From Corynebacterium oculi (lineage in GTDB: Bacteria; Actinomycetota; Actinomycetes; Mycobacteriales; Mycobacteriaceae), in NCBI RefSeq assembly GCF_001412105.1, contig NZ_LKST01000002.1, positions 62,001-126,000 of the forward strand: a DNA stretch of 64,000 nt. Reading direction: 5' to 3'. The position numbers were made by a program, and so were the translations under genes. Positions 8,082 through 16,700 of this stretch are shown piece by piece. Numbering within the stretch: the stretch's first letter is position 1; each line of letters starts with the position of its first letter. The notes beneath the pieces are model-generated. The model had not been told where the DNA came from. It saw nothing but the letters and a program-made list of their open reading frames with translations, and made no database searches.

Positions 8082-8936
8082 ATGACGATGAAGACAAGCC
8101 CCAGCGAGGAGATTGCGCCGCTCGCAACGACAGAGGGAGGGTTCAAGACAGTCCTCGCCGATCCTCCGTGGCGGTTCGCCAACCGAACGGGAAAAGTTGC
8201 CCCAGAACACCGCCGCCTGGGGCGATACGGCACGATGGCACTCGACGAGATCAAGGCTCTGCCAGTCGGCGACGTCGTCGCGAAGGACGCCCACCTGTAC
8301 CTGTGGGTACCTAACGCACTCCTACCCGAAGGCATCGCAGTCATGGAGTCCTGGGGCTTCCGGTACGTCTCGAACATCATCTGGGCGAAGCGACGGAAGG
8401 ATGGCGGACCGGACGGACGTGGCGTCGGCTTCTACTTCCGCAATGTCACCGAGCCGATCTTGTTCGGGGTACGCGGCTCGATGCGCACCCTCGCGCCCGG
8501 CAGGTCGACCGTGAACATGATCGAGACCCGAAAGCGCGAGCACTCGCGCAAACCGGATGAGCAGTACGACCTCATCGAGTCATGCTCTCCCGGCCCCTAC
8601 TTGGAGATGTTCGCGCGCTACGCCAGGCCCGGATGGTCTGTGTGGGGCAACGAATCGGAGGATGACGTGACACCACAAGGCAAGGCCCAGCGAGGGTACG
8701 GCGGCGGAGAAATCGAACGACTCCCCCTACTGGAGCCGAACGAGCGGATGAGCGACTGGCTCTCAGATCGAGTAGCCCGCGTACTGGCCGAAGAATACGG
8801 AGCTGGCGCTTCCGTCCAGCAACTTGCAACTCAGACCGGCTACTCGATCGCTCGCGTGCGCACTCTGCTCGCCAAAGGCGGCGTCACCCTTCGAGGACGA
8901 GGACGACCTAAGAAAGCCGAGCCCCCGTCTGCGTGA
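8082..8936 (+). CDS. MT-A70 family adenine-N6 DNA methyltransferase
   Basis: The 284-residue enzyme would methylate adenine in DNA using S-adenosylmethionine, protecting the host against the neighbouring endonuclease. The catalytic DPPW motif is at residues 27-30. HLYLWVPNALL, WGFRYVSNIIWAKR and the downstream FYFRNVTEPILFGVRG are typical of MT-A70 enzymes such as M.MunI-type restriction partners. The C-terminal 60 residues form a helix-turn-helix (SVQQLATQTGYSIARVRTLL) followed by a basic RGRGRP AT-hook-like tail, an unusual addition that could bind its own promoter. Its last 29 bases overlap the convergent nuclease gene. Codon use differs from the flanking island genes. Confidence 0.9.
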   Translation: MTMKTSPSEEIAPLATTEGGFKTVLADPPWRFANRTGKVAPEHRRLGRYGTMALDEIKALPVGDVVAKDAHLYLWVPNALLPEGIAVMESWGFRYVSNIIWAKRRKDGGPDGRGVGFYFRNVTEPILFGVRGSMRTLAPGRSTVNMIETRKREHSRKPDEQYDLIESCSPGPYLEMFARYARPGWSVWGNESEDDVTPQGKAQRGYGGGEIERLPLLEPNERMSDWLSDRVARVLAEEYGAGASVQQLATQTGYSIARVRTLLAKGGVTLRGRGRPKKAEPPSA

Positions 8937-9621
8937 TGGCGTTCTCGAAGGTGCGACTACAGATGGCAATAGCGAGGATCGGGCAACCGCCGGCATCGCC
9001 ACGAGTCAGCCTCGGCATGAGCTTTTCCAGGTTCGTCGTCGTGGTCGTTGCCAGCATCTTCTTCGCTTCACGCTCCTCCATGCCGTGCGAGAGCCTTAGC
9101 TGGGTCGCGAAAGCGCGAAGCTCGTCTTGAGTGCGGGTGACGATGATCCCAAGGTCAATGAACCCGGCATCATAGAGTGCACGGTAGGCGCCGATGTCGC
9201 GATCAAGATTGCCGTCCTTGGCATTCCACTCCAGATCGAGCGCAACACGACCCTTGAAGTTGTCGACCTTGTACCCCTTGTTACTCACAGGCGTCGAACG
9301 TTCGCGAACCACCCTCTCACCTGCGGGCTTGTATGGCATGATCTTGAGCTTCAGTTCAATATCCGTATCGACTCTCGCTTCACGCCAGCCGAGAGACCGG
9401 AAAGCGTCGTTGAAACGCCTTGCGAGAGTCGACTCTTGACCGCCCGCAAGCAGGAGATCATCGGCTTCGATCTCGAAGGAGTTGAGAGAACTGACAAGCT
9501 CGTCGAAGAGATCGGGATTCGTCGCCTTGAAGATCGCCGCAGCATTGCGGGTCTCTCGAATCTCGTAGCGAGCCCGCACATCTTCAGGCAGTACCGCCTC
9601 GTATGAATGCGTGAAGTCCAC
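8908..9621 (-). CDS. BglII-family type II restriction endonuclease
   Basis: The 237-residue protein matches my knowledge of the BglII endonuclease family. The core runs from KVDNFKGRVALDLEWNAKDG (about 118-137) through NLDRDIGAYRALYDAGFIDL to GIIVTR. Asp129, Glu131 and Lys135 in LDLEWNAK are likely active-site residues of the PD-(D/E)xK-like fold. Translation starts at a GTG (9621). It converges on and overlaps the methyltransferase gene by 29 bases, so the two form a type II system with separate promoters. BglII cuts AGATCT, and this enzyme probably cuts the same or a related palindrome, which is untested. Confidence 0.85.
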   Translation of the reverse strand: MDFTHSYEAVLPEDVRARYEIRETRNAAAIFKATNPDLFDELVSSLNSFEIEADDLLLAGGQESTLARRFNDAFRSLGWREARVDTDIELKLKIMPYKPAGERVVRERSTPVSNKGYKVDNFKGRVALDLEWNAKDGNLDRDIGAYRALYDAGFIDLGIIVTRTQDELRAFATQLRLSHGMEEREAKKMLATTTTTNLEKLMPRLTRGDAGGCPILAIAICSRTFENAITQTGARLS

Positions 9622-9660
9622 CTACTAAGGTTACCAGCGCTGACAGGTCGGAAGAAGGAA

Positions 9661-9686
9661 CCCCGGTCACCGTGTGGTGACCGGGG
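9661..9686 (-). terminator. Hairpin between ardA-like gene and endonuclease gene
   Basis: There is a perfect 11-bp stem (CCCCGGTCACC/GGTGACCGGGG) with a 4-base loop, placed just after the stop of the ardA-like gene on the minus strand. No long T-run follows, so termination strength is uncertain. Confidence 0.6.
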
Positions 9687-9694
9687 TCTTGTTC

Positions 9695-10182
9695 TCAGTG
9701 CGAACGGAAGACGTAGACGCCTCCGTCAGAGGCGTCGCAGATCGTGTAGTCGTGTCGCTCGTCGCGCCACCAAGCGTCAATGTCGAAATACGAGTGCAGG
9801 TGTTCCGGAACCTCATCCCAGATGACTAGCTCTTCGGCAAGATGCGAGGCGTAGTCGGGCTCAGAGTCCCAGCAGCCGCAGAACCAGTCCTCAAAGTCTG
9901 ACGAGCACGGCAGGCCGTCGGAGTCGGCCACGTAGCAACCCGTCTCAACCCGAGCAAGGAGGGCGTCCCACTCGTGCTCGCCTACCTCCTCGAAGAGCTC
10001 ACCCACGGGACAGCAGCGGACGGGAAAATCTCTCCGACCCCTCGCGGGAAGCCTTCGAGATCGAACACCCAGAGCTCCTCGTGAGTCCTCGGGGTGCCGT
10101 GCAGATCGTCAGCCCCAAGGTCACCAGCATCAGCGGCATCGATACACTCGCCGACGAGACGGCCCTCGTTGTAGCAGGACAA
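9695..10182 (-). pseudogene. ardA: ArdA-like antirestriction gene, frame-broken
   Basis: ArdA proteins are acidic DNA mimics of about 165-175 residues that block type I restriction enzymes. Here the N-terminal part (from CYNEGRLVGECIDAADAGDL to EELWVFDLEGFPRG) and the C-terminal part (from GELFEEVGEHEWDALL through DYASHLAEELVIW to YTICDASDGGVYVFR) lie in different frames that switch near 10005-10015. One extra C in the CCC run there would give about 167 residues, the usual length. At the N-terminus the frame upstream reads QIWL, then TGA, then LSCYNEG, so a second lesion may remove the normal start. It sits beside a restriction system, where an antirestriction gene is expected on mobile DNA. 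Confidence 0.7.
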
Positions 10183-10283
10183 TCATAGCCAGATTTGGCG
10201 CAGGCAGCGGGGTACGTAGTGATGGAAACCATGTTACACTTGAAGAACTCCTTTACAGATTGGGTGTTGAAAAAAGGGTAACG

Positions 10284-10334
10284 ATAGGTTAAAGCCCCCG
10301 CAGTTCACGACATACTGCGGGGGCTTTAACCTAT
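10284..10334. terminator. Strong bidirectional hairpin terminator
   Basis: There is a perfect 20-bp stem (arms 10284-10303 and 10315-10334) containing GCCCCCGC, with A/T-rich outer bases on both sides. It ends transcription of the small secreted protein gene on the minus strand. Confidence 0.85.
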
Positions 10335-10347
10335 GGCTGGGGTTGGG

Positions 10348-10671
10348 TTACTTCCCAAAACCGAACAGGCCACCGAGGCCACCGAGGGTGTCCACGATGG
10401 TCTTAGCGGTCTCCACGCCCTTCTTGGCGTTGTCGAGGCGCTTGCCGGTCAGATCAGCCTGCTGAACCTGCTCCTCATGGCTCTTGCCAGGAAGGGCCGG
10501 CTTCACATCGGTCTTGATGGTGGACAGGTCAAACGCCGGCTTCTCCACAACGGGAGCGTTATCCGGGATGGCGGCTGCGCCGTTGTCAACCTCGTAAGCC
10601 ATTGCGGGGGCAACGGCGGTAGTCGCGGCAACAGCAAAGGTTGCGGCCGCAATAGCAGCCTTACGGAACAT
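10348..10671 (-). CDS. Small secreted protein, unknown
   Basis: The 107-residue product has a clear signal peptide (MFRKAAIAAATFAVAATTAV, cleavage near AMA/YEV). The mature domain of about 80 residues is hydrophilic, with a Gly-rich C-terminus (LGGLGGLFGFGK). An AGGAGG-type site lies before the ATG, and a strong terminator follows the stop, so it is a single-gene unit that is probably well expressed. Small secreted proteins of this build are common in corynebacteria. No function is known to me. It lies inside the 222-bp inverted-repeat bracket. Confidence 0.75.
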   Translation of the reverse strand: MFRKAAIAAATFAVAATTAVAPAMAYEVDNGAAAIPDNAPVVEKPAFDLSTIKTDVKPALPGKSHEEQVQQADLTGKRLDNAKKGVETAKTIVDTLGGLGGLFGFGK

Positions 10672-11140
10672 ATAGTCCTCCTAGATCGGGGTCACCCCTA
10701 CATGTGCGTAGAGGCGTAGTTGTATTATATTCCAGCTCAGCTGATGCAAGCTAGGGTAAAAACCCCCGCACCCGCGCAGCGGAGTTCTTCTCGGCCCATT
10801 TCTTACTTGGAGTGCAACTTTCGCTAAGCCGTCATCGCTACTGCAGATTATTACTTCGTCGGGCTTATCCATATTGCATTTCTTTCCATGAGATAGCTCG
10901 ATCAGGCTAATCAAAGGGACCGTAACAGACAAGCAAACCAGCTAGGAATCCCGGAGAGTTCACCCGGCGTCGATGATCCGCTCCGCTCACCAGAGCCGTC
11001 ACCCTACCTCCACTAGATAAACCTCTACCTCTAGCTCATCTGCAACCGCCTCCAGCCAGTAGCCCACTTCTTTTCCGCGCGCCGGTACCGACCGAGGGTC
11101 ATAAACAGCTGGTCGCGTATCCATCCACTACTAGCTCCTG
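10672..11140. other. Gene-free stretch before the duplicated fragment
   Basis: About 470 bases without a convincing gene. The first part holds the promoter region of the small secreted protein. An ORF here (10681-10932, minus) has no family features and no ribosome binding site. Confidence 0.5.
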
Positions 11141-11443
11141 GTGGCCGACACTCTGCTTGATCCAGCTATCGCTCGCGACCGTGATGTGCAGGTTGTTGAG
11201 GAGTTTTTCAAGGCGCATGTGCCGGTTGCGGTGTGGGAGTCTGCGCTGGGGTATGCCGATGCTGTGGTGGAGGAGTGGGAGGTTGCTGCTGGTGGTGTGA
11301 GTCAGCGTGAGAAAGCTCGTCGCTCTAGGACGGCGTTGACTGCGTTGTTGGAGGGGGATTCATCGGCGTTGATGCAGCAGGGGGCTCATGGTGGGCTAGA
11401 AAGGCTGCCTGAGACACTACGTGGCAACCTCCCCACGGAATAA
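11141..11443 (+). pseudogene. Truncated duplicate of the coiled-coil protein gene
   Basis: The reading frame contains 222 bases identical to the interior of the 6767-7507 gene, in opposite orientation. The preceding 13 codons and the following 14 codons are unrelated to that gene. The central coiled-coil and acidic tail are absent. It has a GTG at its start but no clear ribosome binding site. It is best seen as a duplicated fragment, or as the silent partner of an invertible segment. Confidence 0.7.
11181..11402 (+). repeat. 222-bp perfect inverted repeat, right copy
   Basis: Identical to 7165-7386 in reverse complement. It ends where the sequence changes from CTAGAAA to unrelated bases, and begins at GTGATGTGC. 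Confidence 0.95.
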
Positions 11444-11451
11444 GAAGATGA

Positions 11452-11485
11452 CCCCCACCCCGAGACGGGGTGGGGGCGTTCTTTT
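11452..11485. terminator. Hairpin terminator
   Basis: An 11-bp stem (CCCCCACCCCG/CGGGGTGGGGG) with a 3-base loop is followed by GTTCTTTT on the plus strand. It lies just beyond the 3' end of the His-rich gene on the minus strand and may serve both directions. Confidence 0.8.
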
Positions 11486-11496
11486 ACGAGGATTAG

Positions 11497-11793
11497 TTAG
11501 TGCTCATCCCAGTGGCCCTCATGTGCGGCGTGGCGGTGTCCGTCATGGATGTAGTCCACGTGGTCTCCGTGGGGGATGGCGACATGCCCACAGTTGGGGC
11601 CATGCTGGTGATCGTGGGGTTCATGAGCCTGGTGCTCATTATTTTCACATTCATCCCAGTGACCGTTGTGCTCCTTGTGGATATGTCCATCATGGATGTA
11701 GTCCACGTGATCTCCGTGAGGGACCGCGACGTGCCCACAGTTAGGGCCGTGCTGGTGATCGTGGTCTTTGTGGGCAAGGCACGTCTGCGTCAT
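11497..11793 (-). CDS. His-rich tandem-repeat metal-binding protein
   Basis: The 98-residue protein is made of two near-identical units of about 40 residues, each reading roughly HDHQHGPNCGHVA, PHGDHVDYIHDGH and then HxGHWDE. About a quarter of residues are His, with paired CGH motifs. This suggests binding or buffering of zinc, nickel, cobalt or copper. There is no signal peptide, so it would be cytoplasmic. The ATG at 11793 follows GAAGGAGA. The longer frame upstream reads as non-coding. An inverted repeat at 11877-11911 lies in the promoter region and could bind a metal-responsive repressor. Confidence 0.75.
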   Translation of the reverse strand: MTQTCLAHKDHDHQHGPNCGHVAVPHGDHVDYIHDGHIHKEHNGHWDECENNEHQAHEPHDHQHGPNCGHVAIPHGDHVDYIHDGHRHAAHEGHWDEH

Positions 11794-11876
11794 GTGCTGC
11801 TCTCCTTCTTCTAACTCGGTGTCCTTATTGAGGGGGTGAGTCCATTGTAAGGGCATTCTCGATAAGATATCAATAA

Positions 11877-11911
11877 GGGAATCGGTGTCAATAACACCGA
11901 CAACGATTCCC
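11877..11911. promoter_or_regulatory. Nested inverted repeat upstream of His-rich gene
   Basis: The outer arms are GGGAATCG (11877-11884) and CGATTCCC (11904-11911). The inner arms are CGGTGT and ACACCG around TCAATA. It lies 84-118 bases upstream of the His-rich ORF and is a candidate operator. The regulator is unknown. Confidence 0.35.
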
Positions 11912-11955
11912 GGCATCTGATGCCTGTGCAGCCAAAGCATGCCCAGCGTCCACAC

Positions 11956-12695
11956 TCTAGCGAAGTGTCCAATATAGGGCCGCTCCCGGCGGAGGAGCTT
12001 CCAGATTTCCCTTTGGACCAGATAGCCTGACCTGCAACTACCCGTGCTGGCGTGACAAAAAAACTTGACGGCAATTGACTACATTCACGACCGTATTTGG
12101 CCATGCTTCGCCGCACTCACCACGAGGGGAAAACGAGAATCCCCAGGCTGCGGGGCGTTTCCCCGCTAGAGCCTGGGGTGACAAAAGCGCCCTCAGCAAG
12201 ATCCCCCAGAGGAAGGCGCGAAGACCACCACCCAGCAGGTGTTGTCACCCATGGGTTTAGATTAGGACTTGCCTGCTAGGAGGCCTGGACTGCGGGTCTT
12301 TACCCCCTGATGGGCAGTATGGGAGAGATATGGTTCTACTCTCAAGTTGATCTCGATCCTCATCAGACGGCAAGGATACTGACTATCCACGCAACCAATG
12401 AGCCCATTCACCCATGTAGAGATTGCTTGGGCAAGCAAATCCACATCACCACAACCCCACACAAAGACAGGGCTGACGTGCACCTAATGCCAGATAAGCT
12501 GTCGTCCAGCCTGGCTTATACTACCCATACCACCTTGCCAACAAGCCACCACACCACCATGTCACCATGTCACCTTGCCAACAAGCCACCATGTCACCTT
12601 GTCAGCAAGCCACCATGCCAGCAATCTTCCCGAGGTCATCATCGATGATCGACGATGACCTCACCTACCCCTATATCGTCTGCCACCAACATGAC
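11956..12695. other. 740-base gene-free stretch with hairpin and tandem repeats
   Basis: No convincing gene is present. It contains a nested hairpin at 12141-12178 (CCCCAGGC/GCCTGGGG with inner GCGGGG/CCCCGC) and three copies of a 20-base repeat at 12531-12614. ORFs here are Pro/His/Thr-rich translations of the repeats. Confidence 0.5.
12531..12614. repeat. Short tandem/dispersed repeat, three copies
   Basis: CACCTTGCCAACAAGCCACC occurs at 12531-12550 and 12571-12590. A copy with two changes is at 12595-12614. Related bases (CACCTTGCTGACAAACCACC) occur near 17926. The spacing is irregular (40 and 24 bases) and the spacers are not unique, so this is not a CRISPR array. Confidence 0.7.
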
Positions 12696-13592
12696 TTACA
12701 CAAAATGCGCCCGAAGGAAAGACTCACCCGCATCCAACCCATCACCAGGCATGAGATAACTCCCATGAACCGCCCACCCCATCAACATCCCCGGAGTCTC
12801 TGCCACCATCGCCGGCAACGTCGCAGGACCTGCTGACCCCAGCCACTCTACGACTTTGTCCCAAGCAACCTGACCCCGCAGCAACGCAGAATCCTGCAAC
12901 ACCGGAGTATTCATCGCATTCATCGTCGGCGCGACATGATCGGTATCGCAGACCACATCACCGGCATTGCAAATCTCCAACACACGCTCGGCCAACACTC
13001 CGTAGTCTTTCACCGGACGTAACGCCTCACCCGGAGAAGCTGAACCCCACGCCAAAGCACCATTAAACCCCCGAGAAGGATTCGCCATTAACGCTGCCGA
13101 CCCAAACCGCTCAGGCCCCACCGGGCCACGATGAGCATTGATCGCTTCAACTACCCCCGCAGCAATATCCGCCCCCTCGGAATACCCAAACAGGCTTATC
13201 CTGGCCGAAGGACACGCCTGCGCTTCCCGAGCGATAATCCCCATAGCCTTATCCAACCCCATCGCATAAGAATCAGAATACGAAACCACCCCCACCGGCC
13301 ATGCCGAATTAAACGGGATCATCCGAGCAGAAACCCCTGGAGTTGCATTCAAACGGTATGCAATCCCCGTCGTTCCCGCACCATGCGGTACCGTCTCGGG
13401 GAAAAACGACGCTGTATTCGCACTACCAGGCACCACAAACACGAGATTCGATGCGCACCCTCCCACCGGAAGCGACGAACCAGACGAGGACTCCCCAGCT
13501 ACAGCAGCCCCCACGCTGGTCATGCTTGTCGCTGTGCACGCAGCCAGCACGAATCGCATGAACTTATTGATATATTTTTTCTTCAACGACAT
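12696..13592 (-). CDS. Secreted cutinase-like serine hydrolase
   Basis: The 298-residue product is an exported alpha/beta hydrolase of the cutinase superfamily, likely acting on lipid or mycolate esters at the cell surface. A signal peptide (KFMRFVLAACTATSMTSVGA) is followed by the nucleophile elbow GYSEGA (Ser). The Asp is in NAGDVVCDTDH, with its flanking Cys, and the His is in VHGSYL near the C-terminus. This order matches cutinases. The ATG at 13592 has AAGGA about 10 bases upstream and is preferred to 13622. It lies 121 bases downstream of the giant Gly-rich gene, on the same strand. Confidence 0.85.
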   Translation of the reverse strand: MSLKKKYINKFMRFVLAACTATSMTSVGAAVAGESSSGSSLPVGGCASNLVFVVPGSANTASFFPETVPHGAGTTGIAYRLNATPGVSARMIPFNSAWPVGVVSYSDSYAMGLDKAMGIIAREAQACPSARISLFGYSEGADIAAGVVEAINAHRGPVGPERFGSAALMANPSRGFNGALAWGSASPGEALRPVKDYGVLAERVLEICNAGDVVCDTDHVAPTMNAMNTPVLQDSALLRGQVAWDKVVEWLGSAGPATLPAMVAETPGMLMGWAVHGSYLMPGDGLDAGESFLRAHFV

Positions 13593-13712
13593 CGCAATCT
13601 GATCCTTATATCTATCGATCATGTGCTATAAGCAAGTCCCCACCTGCTTCCCCACATCTGCGGGGATAGTCGTTGTCACCGCACACACACGGCTCTGTCA
13701 GCACAACAGCGT

Positions 13713-16700
13713 TTATGCCGACACCAGCGCCGTCACATCCGTCAGGGAACGATCCACACTCCCCTGACCACCACGCACACCAAACATTGGCGACGCAATC
13801 GCAGGCACTGCTACCCGCTCAGGCTCCTTGGCCCCAGTCAGACCAGGAATCCACGACAAGGAGTCACCAAACCCCCCGTGGTTGAGCACACGCAGATCAC
13901 CAAAAGCCGTCTCCGGATCCCCAGGGACAACCCCACCATCACCGCGCAGGTGCGTCAACAAAGCCACAAGGCCACCCAGAAGACCACCAAGACCAGCCCC
14001 CAGACCGGCACCCAGCCCACTCCCGCCCAGGCCGTAGACCACAGCACGCACCACAGCAGGAATGATCGTGCCTAGCACGCCACCGACACCCGCACCTAGC
14101 AGACCACCAAGAATGCCGCCTACAGGAACGGTCAGCAGCGATGACAAGGCGGTCACCCCAGTACCAAGAGCAATGGCCTCCAGCAGCGACATTCCCAGCG
14201 CCATCGGCAACAGACCCGGCAGGGAAGCAAGCCCTGCCAGACCTAAGCCCAACGCTGGGAACGCGAAGAACGGCAGCGTAACCAAGAAGGTGCCCACCCC
14301 GACCGTTAAAGCCATCACGCCCAACAATCCCAAAACCGCCAGAGTGTTGCCCGTTGCGATCGCGAGAGCAGCAGACCCCACGATAAAAGACACCAAGGGC
14401 GCGATACCCAGCGTCGGAATCCACAACAGCGGATTCGCCATCACCAGAGCAAATAAACTCATGGCACCGGCTAATAGGAACAACGGCACACTCCAGGGCA
14501 TTGCCAGCAAGAACGTCGCAAGGAAGGTCACAGCCGTAGCAATCACCAACGGCGGGATGATCGTTGCCGCCCCCGCAGCCAACGCCAAAGGGGTCAGCAA
14601 GGCAGCCAGACCCAGTGCCAGCAACGCCAGATTCGGCAGGAACGTCAACGGGATCGATCCCAGTCCTGCAAGCGTGCCCAACAGCGGAGCTAAAAGCCCG
14701 CCACCCAGCGCACCCAACAACGCACCCGGGATCAGACCCGCCAGCGCACCCTGGATACCATTAAGCAGATTCAACGGGTTCAGCAAACCGGCCATCATAC
14801 CCAGGATTCCGCCAAGGATTCCCCCACCAATCCCACCAGGAACAGCGCCTAAAAGCGCACCCCGCAACAGCATCTCCCGGAACCTGCGCCCATCAAGAAA
14901 CGCCAGGATCTCCCCCAACGCAGTGATACGACCAACAAGATCAAAGATCACCTCACCACTACCGGTACGACCGAAGTTGTCGGCAAAGCGGTCCACCAGC
15001 CCCTTCAACAGGGAGCGGTTCCACCCCTGCTCCGCTGCCTGGCGCAGCTGCCCCAGCGGAGAGGTCGGATCAGCCCAGCTACGAGCAAACCAATCCCCGA
15101 ACTGGTTACCCAGGATCACCCCCGCTACTCCAAGCGCCACGGGGATGCCCGCACCAAAACCGGCCAAGCCTCCAAGCAAGCCACCAAGGATCGCACCTAG
15201 CACGCCACCGATACCAGCACCCAGCAACGTATCAATTAACGTGGTGATACCCCACCCTGCTAAGGCCCCGAGCACACCACCGATGATCGCCCCCGGAAGT
15301 GCCGAAAGCGCGGTCAACAAGGGAACACCGATCAGCGGAACCGCAAGACCAATCAGCGTACCCAGACCCAGACCGGGAAGCATGCCTGCCAGCAGCACCG
15401 GAATGAAACCCAACGCATAGATCGCAATCGGGATCCAGGCCGTCGTAATCACCAACCCCAGACCACCCAAGAACATCAGCTCTAAGGCCACACCGAGACC
15501 GAAGAAGAAAGCAAACGGGATAGCAAAGGGGTTAAACAGCGACAGTGCCCACCCACCTAACCCTGCTGCCGTACCCGCAGCCAAGGAACCAAGGATGATC
15601 ACCCCCGCACTAAGAGCGTAGAACACCCCATAGGTGCCGAATACGGCCGTAGCCCACGCCGCAAGAGCAAGAACCGAACCACCAGCAGCACCAATCAGCG
15701 GAGCCATAACCGTCACGGGAAGCGTGAGAAGCAACGAGCCGACCAACCCCGCAATACCAGTGGCAAGCCCACCAAGAGGTGCCCCAAGAAGCGCCCCAGG
15801 GATCGCTCCTAAGAGATTCAACGGATTCAAAGCACCTGCAAGCGCCCCAATCCCACTGCCATGCAGACCACCTAGGGGAATACCTGCCAAGATGCCCGGA
15901 ATCGCCGTAGCAAACGGGATCAACGCCGCAGGTGCCGCCTTGATCAAACCCTCCACACCTTGCTGGGCAATCTCACCGAGAAGATCATGGACCTGCACCA
16001 TCATCTCCGGGCCCACCACACGGGCAAGCACATCAGCACCAAAACCCACCGGATCACGCAGGAGCCGACCGGTACCACCACCAGACTCGATCAGCGCAGT
16101 CACCGTGCCAATCGGATCTGCCGAGAGCCCGTCGATGATCAACCCAATACCCGCAGCAGCACGATCAATACCAACCACGCCCTGCTGATCAAGGCTCTCC
16201 AGGCTCACCTGGCTATCCCGCCAAGCGACAAACTCCTGAGAGGCTAACGTACGCTCGATAGCGTCCTGAGCATCCGTGAGGATCTCACCACTGGTGATCT
16301 TGCCGACCACCGTGGTCACATCCGAGACTATCTGGCCAAGATTATCCCCCGAAGGCACCGCTGCCACACCCGCAAGCTGCCCAATAACATTCTCCTCGCC
16401 TGCAGCCATCAAAGAATCCACCCCGAACTGCGGAGACTGAGCCACCACACCGGCAGGAGCCCCCGCAGCTGCTCCGGCAGCAACCGGCAGCTGGCCTGGA
16501 TCATCCTGAGGCGGCGCTTCGACATTATCACCAGCAGCCAGCGTGTTCTTACGCAGCAGATTCGATGGCATCACACCCTGAATCTGGGAAAGAAACTCCG
16601 GCAGTATGGGAAGCTCCGGCAACGACGGTGCCGGGGCGGGCACCTGACCAGTTACCGTCCCCACAGCCGTATCAACCAGCCTATTAGCATCCGCCAACAC

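Noticed and set aside
10681..10932. Reverse ORF upstream of the small secreted protein
   Set aside because: No recognisable start site or domain. It overlaps the promoter region of that gene.
12531..12614. Possible CRISPR array
   Set aside because: Repeats are only three, unevenly spaced, with non-unique spacers and no cas genes.
14062..15420. Forward ORF of 452 codons opposite the giant Gly-rich gene
   Set aside because: Pro/Ser/Ala-rich shadow of Gly/Ala/Leu codons. It has no ribosome binding site, and the minus strand has a signal peptide and a coupled start.
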